Numbered from the stretch's first letter, positions 1 to 10,957 are shown. The stretch is 64,000 nucleotides of DNA from Flaccisagitta enflata (GCA_965153355.1 OZ231126.1:73842001-73906000); one strand, 5' to 3'. Made by a program: numbers and translations. Notes: generated from the letters alone by a model not told the origin.

Positions 1-12
1 ATATTGTAACAT

Positions 13-246
13 TCATATCAAATCATCATTCTCCTGAGACAATTCTAAACTAGGTGGATAAATGTCTTTAGCTATATCTCTAAAGTTATCTATATTGAGA
101 GCCGTGCAGTCATCTCTATATCTGTTCAATCCTTTAAAAGATCTTGCTAAATCTAATTCATGATTTTTAACTTTACTATCTATGTATCTGAATTCATCTA
201 CCATCAAAGAGCAATCGGAAAGCCATCCTGAGCTTTTACCGCCCAT
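13..246 (-). pseudogene. Penelope-like element reverse transcriptase fragment
   Basis: A 77-residue minus-strand reading frame contains NRYRDDCTALNI followed by a IYPPSLELSQEND stretch. I recognise this as the palm region (motif C, R-Y-x-D-D) and following segment of Penelope-like retroelement reverse transcriptases, as found in many aquatic invertebrates. Such proteins are normally several hundred residues and end in a GIY-YIG nuclease. Here only the central piece is present and it stops at a TGA near the window edge, so it is a broken remnant. No gene-like neighbour on the same strand. The family assignment comes from remembered motif resemblance; no search was run. Confidence 0.6.
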
Positions 247-426
247 GATGATTCCTCTTGTCTGTCTACATTAACAAAAGCGTCCAATTAGGATGGCTAA
301 AAACTCAAAAATAATCATTACTCATTGGTAACGAGTTTTTCCATTCGTTCAAATAGCGAAACAGACATGATATGGTACAGTCTATTAATCCATTGTGTTC
401 AAATATCTCGTTTCTCTCCTCTACAG

Positions 427-523
427 AACGCCCCCTCAAATTTTCCGCTCATCTCGCCGTCGGTCAGCACATCACCAACGATCTCAGTCCCGGCAGTGGA
501 AACGGACAATGCCCCAGAGTTAG
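427..523 (+). CDS. Candidate upstream coding exon of the bZIP gene
   Basis: This 97-nt open segment follows a good acceptor (pyrimidine tract ending CTCTACAG) and ends at a donor, G|GTAATA. It encodes about 32 residues rich in Ser, Pro and Thr (NAPSNFPLISPSVSTSPT...). It ends in phase 1. The large bZIP exon has a possible acceptor at 2758-2759 that leaves two bases, so the joined frame is exactly 567 codons including the stop. The composition also resembles the Ser/Pro-rich N-terminus of the bZIP exon. No ATG is seen, so a further first exon would lie upstream of the window. Inferred only from splice signals and phase. Confidence 0.45.
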
Positions 524-558
524 GTAATAAATGTTTTACGCCTTGTTCATTCTATTTA

Positions 559-1299
559 CAGGAAATACCCTGCAAAGTGACACCAAAGAAAACGTCACAT
601 TTCAGCTTCTAGAAATGAAAATCCAATTCTGAAATAAGTTCCAGAAAGCACTTTTAAACCGATTTTATGAGATACAAAGGAAATGAGTACATATTCAAAA
701 CTCTGACTGTACTGTAGCGTTGAAAGGTACTTTAAGGTTGGCGAGGCGAGCATTTTCTGGTTTTGGGGTTTTGGAGTAGTTATTCCAATTCTGATGAAAT
801 TCCTCAACCTATTGAGGCTGGAATCAAAGATATTTTGAAGTAGATTACAAACTCATAAAATGACCAAGCTGTAAATCTATGTATAATCAGAATTAGCCTA
901 TCAAAGACCAAGAACAACATTTTTGCTCTAGAGATTCTTCTGAAAAATGTAATAATTTGATAGAAATATGATGGGAAACTCACAAAACATTTCAGCTACT
1001 AAATTTTTATCAAAATATATTCAATTTGAGTCCGCTTCCAGCAGTCTGGCACAATTAGTTGATAAATGGTAGTGAAAGAGAATGCAACCCTCAATAGTTT
1101 TCTTAAATTTTGTTAAAAAAATGAGGATATTTCACTTATTTCATGAAGGTTAATTTTTCCCAAACCCAATTTGTTAATTCAAAACAAGCAAAATAGGTTT
1201 GAAATGTCTTCCATGAACTTTTTTCAGCATTGGATTATCATTTCTAGAAGCTGATATATATGACATTTTCTTTAGTGTCACTTTGCGGGGTATTCCCTG
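559..1299. mobile_element. Fold-back MITE, TIR CAGG(G)AATACCC, TA target site
   Basis: The ends are inverted copies of about 80 bp (CAGGAAATACCCTGCAAAG at left; the complement at right reads CAGGGAATACCCCGCAAAG), each bordered by TA. The inverted similarity continues inward with decay. No coding capacity. TA duplication and CAGG... termini suggest a Tc1/mariner-type non-autonomous element; superfamily is inferred. Confidence 0.7.
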
Positions 1300-1382
1300 T
1301 ATCTATTTATCTACCTATCTATCTATCTATCTATCTATCCATCTATCTATCTATCTATCTGTCTATCTATCTATCTATATTT
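1300..1382. repeat. (TATC)n microsatellite
   Basis: About 80 bp of slightly interrupted tetranucleotide repeat directly after the preceding MITE. The TATC motif resumes at about 2259-2270, on the far side of two inserted elements. Confidence 0.9.
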
Positions 1383-1413
1383 CTTTGTAACCATGAAAAA
1401 TTTTATCCATCTA

Positions 1414-1970
1414 CAGTAGGATGGGAGCAAAGTCGACCTAGACTGGAGGATAGATTTTAAATATTTTAATTTGATTTAAAAAAAATTTGAATTTATGTTG
1501 TTTTATTGCTTGAATACATCTGCTTCTTTCATCTTTCAACTTATGACTTGACTTCATTAAAACTTCCTTTTTCAATATTTTGACCTAGCTCATCAGATAA
1601 GGCAGACAATTTTACATGATTTATAAAAAAATCAATTCAATCGGACCATTTTTTGTCCAGATATTGATTTATATAATCATTCTGTTGAAAAAAATAGCTT
1701 TAAAACCTGTAAAAATAATCCGATTAAGCTGATTTTTTTTTCAAAAATATATAAAATTTTTAGCTTGATCTGATGGGCTAGGTTAAAACGTTGAAAAGTG
1801 AAGTCCTGATGAAGTAAAGTCACAAGTTGAAAAATGAAAAAAACTGATATATTCAAGCAATAAAGCAACCTTTAGTTAGCATCAATCTTACTTTTTCTTA
1901 TATGTTAAATGAAATTAATATATCTAAAATCTATCCTCAAGTCTAGGTTGTCTTTGTTCCCATTGTACTG
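1414..1970. mobile_element. Fold-back MITE, TIR CAGTAnnATGGGA, TA target site
   Basis: Left end CAGTAGGATGGGAGCAAAG and the complement of the right end CAGTACAATGGGAACAAAG are near-identical. The arms stay alignable for about 250 bp (for example TTTATTGCTTGAATA on the left at about 1503 and its complement at about 1850-1865). TA borders both ends. No ORF of note. Non-autonomous Tc1/mariner-like is the simplest reading. Confidence 0.75.
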
Positions 1971-1974
1971 TATC

Positions 1975-2043
1975 CAGGGCCGTATGGCAAGGGGCCCCCA
2001 TGGCCGCCATGGCGGCCCCTTTGTTGGGACGCACATCTTTTAT

Positions 2044-2106
<63 letters not shown>

Positions 2107-2254
2107 ATCTACATTGTTATGCACTGAAAATCATTATTTTCTATACATATAGAGAAGCAATAATCTCCAATTAGATTGATCGGGACACTAAGAAGTTGTT
2201 GTGACACAAATTTGAGGTGGCACCCCCAAAATCAAAGACCCCCATACGGCGCTG
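1975..2254. mobile_element. hAT-like MITE with perfect 8-bp target duplication
   Basis: The element runs from CAGGGCCGTATGG to the complement CAGCGCCGTATGG and is flanked on both sides by the identical octamer ACTGTATC (1967-1974 and 2255-2262). Eight-base duplications and CAG-GCC termini are typical of hAT transposons. It contains a GC palindrome near 2000 and a GA repeat, and carries no transposase. It landed at the right end of the MITE before it. Confidence 0.8.
2044..2104. repeat. (GA)n microsatellite inside the hAT-like MITE
   Basis: Sixty bases of nearly pure GA dinucleotide. Confidence 0.95.
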
Positions 2255-2332
2255 ACTGTATCTATCTATCATATAAATTTTTCTTTTTGTCAGTCTATGG
2301 AATGTTGTTGTTGTTGTTGTTGATATTGTCTC

Positions 2333-2570
2333 TCGTTTTTTTTTTATTTTCTCCTTCTTTTCTTATCCTTCTTGTTCTTCTCCTCCGTTTCTTCTTGTTC
2401 TTCTTGTTCTTTTTGTTCTTTTTGTTCTGCTTGTTCTTCTTGTTCATCTTGTTCTTCTTGTTCATCTTGTTCATCTTGTTCTTCTTGTTCTTCTTGTTCT
2501 TCTTCTTGTTCTTCTTCTTGTTCTTCTTCTTCTTTTTCTTTTTCTTGTTTTCCTCCTTCGTCTTCTCCAT
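2333..2570. repeat. Polypyrimidine (TTCTTG)n tract
   Basis: A 240-bp T/C-rich tract with a TTCTTG hexamer theme. It is open in several frames on both strands (Cys/Ser-rich or Lys/Asn/Glu-rich), but these look like simple-repeat artefacts. It sits just upstream of the bZIP exon and may serve as an extended pyrimidine tract for its acceptor. Confidence 0.85.
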
Positions 2571-2759
2571 TCAATTATTCGTCATCCTTAACGCGACTCT
2601 TCCGTCATTATTCCTCACCGAATATTGCCTTCCCTCATCTAAACAGCCTCTCCCCCACCGAAACCACCAACATCGACATCCTGGACGACCCGAACTCGAC
2701 TCAAACTCCGTCATCGGGCTGCTCCTCCTCCGGCTGCTCCTCCTCCGGTTGCTCTCCAG

Positions 2760-4363
2760 CCCACTCTTCCTCCTCTTCTCCTCCATCAACGGCTTTTGAC
2801 AAAGATGATTGGGAGCGTTTCTTACGGACCATCCTCAGAGAACGCGCGCTGACTCAACAACATTCCAATTTCTCCGCCGTGGACTATCAGCGCGCGTGGG
2901 ACGCCTACACGCGCATCAACAAGCTCAGGGCCTCTCCATCGCCGCCCTCGAATCATCATCATCGCCAGAATCACGCCTGTTCTAACAATGGACTTCCATC
3001 CTCATCATCATCTTCATCCTGCGGCGATGCTCTCGCTGCGGCCTCTGATGGAAGCAGTTGCAGTCGTCGTCGCAGCAGCGGCGGCGGATCCTCCTCCCCG
3101 TTGTCTTGGAACGACAACCCTTCGCCGCCTCCGATGCCCGATTGGCTAGTCAACATCACAAAACTGTCGCGAAATATGGTCACGAGTTCATCTCAACCAA
3201 ATCTGCCTCTCAGCGCCACGCCTTCCTCTTCTTCTTCTTCTTCTTCTCCTCTATCGTCATCTCCAACTTCTTCCTCTTCAACCTCACCTCAGCCGCCTCA
3301 TCCTCGTCCTCCTCACGCTCGAGTCTTGCCGCCTTCCTTGCCGCAACAGCAGAGTCTTCATACGGTGATTCCTCCTCCTTCGATTCCACAGGGTCTCCAT
3401 GGCATCACGCCTCCTTCCACGCCAAAAGGAATCCTAGGAGGATCATCTGTGCCTCCTTCCATGCAACAGCATCAACATCATCCTCTTCATCAACGCGCTC
3501 AGGGTCTTTTGGGTCTGGCTCCCGGTTTGGGAACGCAGTCCGCTTCCGAATATGCCGCGGCTGCTGCAGCCGCCGCCAACTACGCCGCCGCTTTCGCCGC
3601 CGCTGCAGCGGCCAAGAACAATAATACGGCGTCGGGAATGGTGGAAGACATGGACGTGGGATTCGAAGCCGCTTCGGGCGTACCTGCCGCCGCCGCTGCT
3701 GCTATCGCCGTCAGCGTGGGCGGAAGTGAAGCAGCGGCGTCGCCTTTGAATTCGCCCAACACCACGTCATCCTCTACGTCTCCTTCATCGTCTTCTATGG
3801 CGTTGGCGCTGCCGACTTCGCCCGCCGGCCTTCGTCGTCGGAATCAAAAGAATCCGGTTCCGGACCACATGAAAGACGCCCGATATTTCGAGAAGCGATT
3901 GAAGAACAACATCGCCGCTAAGAAATCGCGCGACGCCCGAAGAATGAGGGAAAAGGCCAACGAACTGGAGAAGGAAAAGTTGGAAGCGGAAGTGGCGCAA
4001 TTGAGGGCGATGGTGAGCCGAGAACACGCCGAGAACGAAGCCATGGAACGACTCCTCAACGGACGCGGCGTCGTCACGCCGGAAAATCTCGTGCCGGAAA
4101 TCATGAGGACGTTTAAGTTGGCGAGCGAAGCCGCCGATCCCGCAGTAGCTCGTCAACTCACCGAGAGGGCGCACAAACTCGTTGAAGCTTCGGGAGGACA
4201 ATGTCGTAGGCAGAGACAAATGCTGCAGCAGTTGCAGGCCGCGGGAAAAGCACAACAACAACAGCATCATCAGCAACTTCAGACGCCAGTGGCGCCACCT
4301 TTGGGAGTGGGCGCGCAACACGCTCTGCTTGTGGATGAACTGCGCCGGCACACTGATACCTGA
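2760..4363 (+). CDS. PAR/CES-2-like bZIP transcription factor, terminal coding exon
   Basis: Encodes the C-terminal ~534 residues of a nuclear sequence-specific DNA-binding factor. An early conserved-looking stretch (FDKDDWERFLRTILRE, around 2797) is followed by long Ser/Pro/His/Gln and poly-Ala tracts. The bZIP is near the end: PVPDHMKDARYFEKRLKN at about 3856-3909, then NNIAAKKSRDARR, and a Leu/Met/Val heptad zipper to about 4065. The PVPD extension and NNxAAKKSRDARR core match the PAR/HLF/CES-2 group; the usual RRRKNN is RLKNN here. A Gln/His-rich tail ends at TGA. Acceptor choice: the AG at 2758-2759 fits the phase of the 427-523 exon. An AG at 2645-2646 is an alternative but is out of phase with that exon. 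The frame has no early ATG, so the start lies in an upstream exon. The family call is confident; the exon boundary is not. Confidence 0.85.
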
Positions 4364-5812
4364 TTGTACTCATATCTCATACAAGAGTCTGTTTCTGAAG
4401 TAGCATACAGTGAAACCAAAATCAGTTGCGAAATGCTCAGGAATTTATCTTTGTTCCAAAAAAATAAAAAAGGAACTAGCAAAAAGCAAATTCGTCGGTC
4501 TTCAATTTTGCGGCAACATATCAAGGAAATAACTACAATGTTGTTATGGATTTTGCCAAGGTATCTTTCCCGTGAACTCCGAGGGGTAAAGAGTGACTTT
4601 GACTGAAGCGATTTTTTCAACAATTTGCGCTCATGGAATCAATTCCCCTACAATCATGGTCAACTTGCTAGATATAATGGCCCATGATCATACGAATTAA
4701 GATAGATGGAAAAAGTTGTGGTAACAATGTCTTATCGGGCGTTAAACTGATTTTCATCGCTGCCTTTTGATTTAGTAACCTAAAAAGATTTTAGTAGCAT
4801 TGATTATGCTCAGAATACTTTTCCATTCAACTTAAAATGAAAAAAAGATTTTTGAAATTTCCGACCCAATAAATCTGTGATGTACTAGGCTTCTTTTTGA
4901 CCCTCTCAGTCTCATTCGTTTACATAAAAATCTCGATATTCAGGACGTAAAACGAGAAGCATTTTATCTTACATTTTCAAAATTAAATACGAACAAAAGT
5001 GTTTTTATTTCCTTCCTCAGCTGCTTCTGGTTTTATGTTCAGAAAACCACTCAATAACATTCTTCTTACAAATTGTTATGGGAAAGATGATCTCCGAGGT
5101 ACATTATCTACTGGCATTGATTCTGAAAGATACTGTCAAATTGTACATTCTATACTTTACTATTTAATATCGTCTTTTGTTTTGTAGATACTTCCACCGA
5201 CATTTGCGTTTTTTTGCCTTTGTTATTGATCTCATGAAGAACAAAAGGACAACTCTTGTCTGTTTACCGAATGTTTTTCCCCTTTGTTCGGATCTTGACG
5301 GATTGAGTTGTCCTGCTATGTGACTACACCACTCAAAAAGTAGTTCAGTGTCAAAAAAGCTCTACTATTCATTGCGATCTCGTCATGTTTATTTTGTTTT
5401 TTTTTCTTTTGTTTAACCAATGAGAATTATCGCCGAGACAAGGATGCATCTGGATGGGTTTACTGGACTCATAATTTTCCATTTCCTTTTTCTTTTCTTT
5501 TCGCGTCATTTGTTTACAGTTGTTTTAATGGCAATTTTATGACTAGACTAGATGAATTTTTGTACAACATTATGAGAACGGACTGTACTGGAGAAAAGTA
5601 ATGTCCTCAGCGTTTGGCCACCTTTTGTCAATTGATTCAGGGAATAGGACCGCGACTGGGGTATTTGTGTTTATATGATAAATGATGTTAAGAAATTATA
5701 AACTATCCTGATTTAGATTTTTAAACAAATAATTTCTCCAATCTCAGTTGAACGAGGCCAAATAAACGGCCAATACCCAGTTGTGGACAAGTTGGCTGGG
5801 TCGAGGCTTTCT
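4364..5812. other. 3' flank of the bZIP gene, no gene seen
   Basis: AT-rich sequence with an AATAAA at 4868-4873 that could be the polyadenylation signal of the bZIP transcript. Short open frames look random. A small palindrome (ACCCAGTTGTGGACAAGTTG... about 5774-5800) precedes the next repeat. Confidence 0.5.
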
Positions 5813-6250
5813 TTTTAGTCGCGTGCACGCGACTCTACACCCCGCTTTGTCGGTCCGTCCGTCCGTCCGTCCGTCGGTCCGTCCGTCCGTCGGTCCGTCT
5901 GTCACACTTTACTTTTTTGTAATATAACGTCAATTCTTAGGTCATTTTAAGTCCTTTTTAGTCATTAATAGTTACTCTAAGTCATTTTGAGTCATTCTAA
6001 GTCATTTTGAGTCATTCTAAGTCATTTTAAGTCATTCTAAGTCATTTCAAGTTATTTTAAGTCATTTTTGGTCATTAGGTTTTTTAGGCATTTTAAGTCC
6101 TTTTTGGACATTTTAAGTCATTCCAAGTCATTCTAAGTCACTCGAAGTCATTCTAAGTCATTCTAAGTCATTCTAAGTCATACTAAGTTATTCTAAGTCA
6201 TTCTTACCCTGTAAATCTCGCACGCGACTTATAGGTGTTGGCCTTGTTTT
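5813..6250. mobile_element. Hairpin-ended repeat family A (HINE-like), full copy
   Basis: One end is the perfect hairpin AGTCGCGTGCACGCGACT after a T run, followed by CTCTACACC and a (GTCC)n block. The middle (5939-6203) is about 25 imperfect copies of a 10-bp AAGTCATTCT-type unit. The other end reads CTCGCACGCGACTTATAGGTGTTGGCCTTGTT. Thus the hairpin arm is echoed near the opposite end. Several other copies occur in the window. Architecture resembles Helentron-derived non-autonomous elements. Confidence 0.75.
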
Positions 6251-6576
6251 ATCACTGATTGACGCCAGATGGACGAACAGATCACGGATGGTCCGACGTA
6301 CGGGGATTCTTTTACGCGTTATAACGTTCGCGATTTAAATTGTATCCTGTAGACATATTTGTCCAAAAAAGATGCTGCCAATCCTCTTTTGCTGTATGTG
6401 GTGCGCAAACATTAACAATTCTGTGATGGAAGGTATTGTTTGCGTTCTGAACCCTTACACTGTTTTGTCAATCGTCATTACATCTCGATTTATCACTTTT
6501 TGCTATTTCATTCTGTGAAAAGGACATGAATGGAAGTTTTTTGGTGAATATAGACCTTAGCTTTCGTTAGAATTCT

Positions 6577-6792
6577 TAGTTGCGGACACGCAACTCTATA
6601 AGAGGATTTGACCTTCCGCCCGTCTGTTCATCCATCGGTTCGTTGGTCCATAGTGATCAAGTTGAAAATTTGAAAAACGAGGGTTTTAGATACTTTTTGT
6701 GTGTGTTTGTGGGTGGGAGTGAGTGAATGGGGTTTGGAAGCGCCAGCCCACCCGTCTGCAACGATATTGTGACCCCGCGTCACTTGTTACAG
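6577..6792. mobile_element. Family A variant (AGTTGCGGACACGCAACT hairpin)
   Basis: Begins with the variant hairpin AGTTGCGGACACGCAACT and CTATAAGAGG, and ends near CACCCGTCTGCAACGATATTGTGACCCCGCGTCACTTGTT. Same plan as the 33241-33466 copy. Confidence 0.65.
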
Positions 6793-7459
6793 GGAGAGAG
6801 GGTGAGAGAGAGATAGAGAAGGAGAGAGGGAGAGAGAACTTTTTAAGTTCTGAGGTTGATAATACAATAGTTCATTTTAGTTTACTGCATCCTTGAGAGT
6901 TAAGACACCTCACAATTCTCCTTGGTCAAAATCGACTCCAAACCACAAAATCACAAAATCCACTTCAAACCTTAACAAATAGCTGCTTGATAGGGTGCAT
7001 GAAATTGGATGGGGAAGTAACTATCAATTCTGGAAATGAAATGAAAAGAGGCAAGTGACGCATACTATCCACTCCATGTCATTTATTAATTAGGTAGGAG
7101 AAGAAAGACAGGAAAGTGGAACAGGTAGAGAAAGGAACAAGAGTAGACAAGTCATAACAAAACAAACGAAAAAGAAGAAGCAAAACAGCTAATCGAAAAA
7201 TTTCATAAGCATACCTCAAAGAACGATAAAAATTACATTAATTACTTAACTGCCGTTTAAGAAATACCAAGTCTGTGTGAGAACTGCGCGTTCTACGCAT
7301 TTCAGGTGCGTGCATGCCTCGACGGCAGGTTTTCAAGCTTTTCCGATCTTTTTCTTCTTTACAAAATGCAACAAGATACCAAAATTACATTGAATATGTA
7401 TTCAATACTCCTTTGCACACCGTCCTCGGATCGGACTGTGAAATGCTCCTAAACCACTA
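6792..7459. other. Non-coding; GA-rich patch and unique AT-rich sequence
   Basis: A GAGAGAGG-type low-complexity patch at about 6792-6838, then sequence without recognisable features. Confidence 0.4.
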
Positions 7460-7872
7460 GGAAAAAAATCATGAAATTTTCAGTGACGGTTTTTGCATGT
7501 CAAAGCTCAGATCATAGTATAGAAAAGGTGAGGGGAAAACAAAAGAATACCCATTTTTAATTAAGATCAATTTTACCCAATTTCTTTAGAAAGGAGTTGT
7601 CCGATTATCTGCTTGAAATTGCTTTGCATTTCAACAAAAACTCTAGGATTTATTTTCGATGATAGATGTTAACTGTATTACCTATTTGCTGCATATTCTG
7701 AGAGAAAAACAGCACCTTCCGAAAAAAAAAACAGGTAAAAAAAACCATGTTGCTTAAAAAATGGATGTTCATTCATTATTTAGTCTTCCCCTCACCTTTT
7801 CTTTATTATGATCTGAGCTTTGACATGCAAAAACCGTCACATGTTACCAATATTCACTGAAAATTTCATGAC
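7460..7872. mobile_element. Fold-back element
   Basis: CATGAAATTTTCAGTGACGG...TTTGCATGTCAAAGCTCAG at about 7469-7512 reappears inverted at 7810-7868, as does AAAAGGTGAGGGGAA. The spacer is about 250 bp. No coding capacity; likely a MITE relic. Boundaries approximate. Confidence 0.6.
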
Positions 7873-7992
7873 TTTTTAGGTGCGACAAAGCACCTCTATA
7901 ACTGGCTGTGTCCGTCGGTTGGTTGGTCTGTTGGGTAACGCATTTGTTTGACGATCCACATGTTGCACCTTATTAGCCTATTTGGCTTTGTT
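7873..7992. mobile_element. Hairpin-ended repeat family B copy
   Basis: Starts with hairpin AGGTGCGACAAAGCACCT after a T run, then CTATAACTGGCTGTGTCCGT, GGTAACGCATTTGTT, GACGATCCACATGTTGCACC and ends TTGGCTTTGTT. Other copies are near 43906, 49539, 52600 and 54956. The AGGTGC arm is echoed by TTGCACCTTAT near the far end. Confidence 0.75.
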
Positions 7993-8074
7993 TCCTAGTA
8001 GTTTAGGAGCTATAAAGGTTTTGCATTTCATAGTCCGATCCAAAGATGGTGTAAGTGACCAATATCTAAACAAG

Positions 8075-8185
8075 ACCGGATACACGGCTACCGAATCATT
8101 TCAGGCCTTAATGTACTTAGCTAGGCCGGATACACGGCTACTCACGTCGCGTGTGGGTGGGCAGGGGCAGTGATAGAGGTCACTG
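8075..8185. repeat. Fragments of family A ends
   Basis: Two copies of GGATACACGGCTAC (8076 and 8129 area) with GTCGCGTGTGGGTGGGCAGG are truncated reverse-orientation family A ends, comparable with 11337-11400 and 25490-25560. Confidence 0.5.
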
Positions 8186-8265
8186 GAGCCTTTGGGCAAA
8201 AGCAGTGAGCTCAAAACACTCAAAAACGCTGAAAATGTAACAGGTCGTTCCTGATGCCCCATATA

Positions 8266-9053
8266 CAGTGGACTACCGCCTTTTCGTCACCTGATTTAAC
8301 GACATTTCGGATTTAACATCCAAGTTTCTTTGGTCCCAAATTTTTGCAGGCTTTTGTAATGCTAATATTACCTGATTTAACGACACCTGATATAACAGCC
8401 AAACCTGATTTAAAGTCACTATTTTCAGGTCCCCAGGAATTTTTTTCCTCAATTTAGTGACATTGACATTCTTTTTATGTGATTTTTTTATTTTGAATTT
8501 TCATTGAAGCTTTGATATATCATTTTTATACATTAAACTAAGACTTTAAACTGAAAAATGAACACAAAAAAAAAAAAAAAAAAAAAAGCTTAAGAATTAA
8601 AAAAAACCACTGTGAACAAAAAGATGAAATTATCATTAGAAGATTAAATTTTTATTTAAAAAATTTAAATCAAAATCAGTTGTTTTTTTTTTAAATGATA
8701 TTCTTCATCCCACCAATTACTTATGGTATCTTATACTTCTTCTTTTACATGCTGTTTTGAGTTTTTACAAGGCTCACTGGTTTGTCTGTCTGTCTGTCTG
8801 TGTGTCTTTCTGTTTGTCTGTCTGTCTGTTTATCTGTCTGTTTGTCTGTAGCTCTGACTGTTTTTATTTTTGTTGACCATTTGCATAAATGCTTGAAAAC
8901 TATGATAATCAATTAGAAACTGATGCTAGTCTTAATTGCTCATGAAGCATTTTAAATAAATAGGAGAAAATTAGAAATTCGATTTAACAACATTCAGATT
9001 TAACGACCAAAAATCCCTAGTCCCTTCAGGGTAGTTAAATCGGGTTCCCACTG
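8266..9053. mobile_element. Pogo/Tigger-like MITE, TA target site
   Basis: Left end CAGTGGACTACCGCCTTTTC with ACCTGATTTAACGAC; the complement of the right end is CAGTGGGAACCCGATTTAAC. TA flanks both. CAGTGG...ATTTAACGAC is the hallmark of pogo/Tigger termini. The 788-bp interior has an A tract (about 8563-8587) and a GTCT repeat (8779-8850), no transposase. Confidence 0.75.
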
Positions 9054-9213
9054 TATTTGTATGATAATTACAAATTATGTAGATAAATGGGGCAGCAGCC
9101 ACAGAGGGGCTGATGACCTATGATTCCATATTGAGTAATGATTACCCAGGCTAACACCTGTATCTGATTGTGTCTGTTTATGGTAATATAGACGCATGTG
9201 AGTGCCTATTTGA

Positions 9214-9742
9214 CAGTCAGCGGACAAAACACAATAAGTATATATATCACTCCCCTGGTTTTGATCCAACTCACTGATGTTGAACAGAATGCTGTAAACA
9301 ACAACTGGTTGTTAAAATCACAGCCGGCTGTTAAGTTACAAAGTTGGCAAAAATCCCACTTTTATCAAATAGAATGAGACCTGCAGATTCATAATCCTGA
9401 TGAAATTCTACGAAGTTTGATACGTCACACTTAACACTTTTTGTAAGAAATATTTTTCTTAACATTACGTTATAATTTAATTAAACATTGATAAACTTTT
9501 TTTTATTTTCATGTAAATGTATATGTTGTGACATATCAAACTTCCCAAAATTTCATCAGGATTATGAATCTGCAGGTCTCATTCTATTTGATGAAAGTTG
9601 GATTTTTACCAACTTTGTAACGTAACAGCCGGCTGTAATTTCAATAACCAGTTGTTGTTTACAGCATTCAGTTCAACATCAGTGGGTTGGATCAAAACCA
9701 ACGGAGTGATATATATACCTATTGTGTTTTGTCCCCTGACTG
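9214..9742. mobile_element. Palindromic MITE family E, 4-bp TSD TTGA
   Basis: The termini CAGTCAGCGGACAAAACACA and the complement of the right end (CAGTCAGGGGACAAAACACA) are nearly identical, and the arms pair for about 220 bp with a loop of about 100 bp. Flanks are TTGA at both sides (9210-9213, 9743-9746). A second family member with its own CCGA duplication is at 39066-39376. Superfamily not assigned. Confidence 0.85.
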
Positions 9743-9746
9743 TTGA

Positions 9747-10090
9747 GGCCTAAGATAACCTATTTGGCCTGAGATGGCTATTTTGAGGATTGGGATGGCT
9801 ATTTCAAGACCTTGGAGGGTCAATTTGGGGCCTGAGAGGGCTTTACAAGCTAGGGTGTATAAGAGGGTCAATTTGAGGTTTGAGAGTGCTTATTCTAGGC
9901 CAGTGATGACTATTTTGAGGTCTATTTTGAGGTTTGACTATTTTGGGGCATGGGCTGGCAAATTTCAGGCCTGTGATGGTCAATATGAGGTAGTGTTCAC
10001 ACGAGCAGGCAATTTGCTAGCAGAGCTGCAAGCAGAAATTTGCAACTGCTCTGCTAGCAATGAGTTTTCAGCTGCTAGCAGTAAGTAGCA
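9747..10090. repeat. Degenerate ~22-bp tandem repeat and GCTAGCAG repeats
   Basis: Imperfect units of the GGCCTGAGATGGCTATTTTGAG type occupy about 9747-9990 and resemble the core of family D. Next come several GCTAGCAG/GCAAATTTGC motifs (about 10000-10085). The open frame through here is a repeat artefact. Confidence 0.5.
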
Positions 10091-10838
10091 GTAAAAATCT
10101 TTTTTTTTTCACCAAATTTGCAGATAAAATCTGATTTAAGCATCTCCTCATGCCAAAATGAAATCTTTATTTGGATGTTTAAAACATATCAGTGAGAGTT
10201 CACAAGCCCCTCTTCCTTTTATTTCAGTTTGGGTTTAGTTAGGGAGCTTTTGTTCCACTTTTCATACTACTCAGTGTTTTGGATTACGGTTTGTTTTTTT
10301 TCAAATGCAACATTACATGACGACATAACTCTAGAACCAATAAAGATAATCCAATTCTGAAAAAAGCCCCTTAAAGAGTATGTTCTTGCATTTGTCTATG
10401 CCAAGTTTTAGCAATAGGTGTCAAGTAATTAAGCCTGTATCTGCAATTGAAGGCAATTTGTAAATAACACTGCATCTGTAATGGTCCAGGAATGTACCAT
10501 TTTGAGAGTTAAGGTGGTGGAAACAACTTTTCGGTACCCTTTTCTTGTGCTGAAGCCATTGAAAGAGGTCCCGAGGCCGTAAAATGATCTGGCACCCCAT
10601 CACCGTGGCCCTGAATTGGCATACTTACTTATTTTTATGATTTTTTGCCAATATTTGGTACAAAAGTGGAATTTTTAAACAGTTATCGCCCCCAGTATAC
10701 TTTTGGTGGCTCAAGATTAATCAAAAAGGTTGTTCAAGACAAATCTTTATGCCATGTAACCATTTCAATATCAAAATACATGAAAATTCTACCTTGGGGC
10801 CCCATATTGCGCGTTATTTGCGACGTTTCACTGATTTT
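10091..10838. other. Non-coding, no feature recognised
   Basis: AT-rich sequence. About 10760-10830 resembles 12405-12470 (shared ATCAAAATACAT and TTGGGGCCCCATATTG), so it is part of an unnamed dispersed repeat. Confidence 0.4.
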
Positions 10839-10849
10839 CAGCTGTTTTT

Positions 10850-10923
10850 GCATTTTTTTTTGTTTTTGTTGTTGTTTTTGTGTTTGTTGTTGTTGTTGTT
10901 GTTGTTGTTGTTTTTGTGTTTGG

Positions 10924-10957
<34 letters not shown>

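Noticed and set aside
2176-2799. Long Leu/Phe-rich and Lys/Glu-rich frames over the TTCTTG tract
   Set aside because: They follow the hexamer repeat in every frame and strand; only the frame continuing into the bZIP has support, and only beyond the tract.
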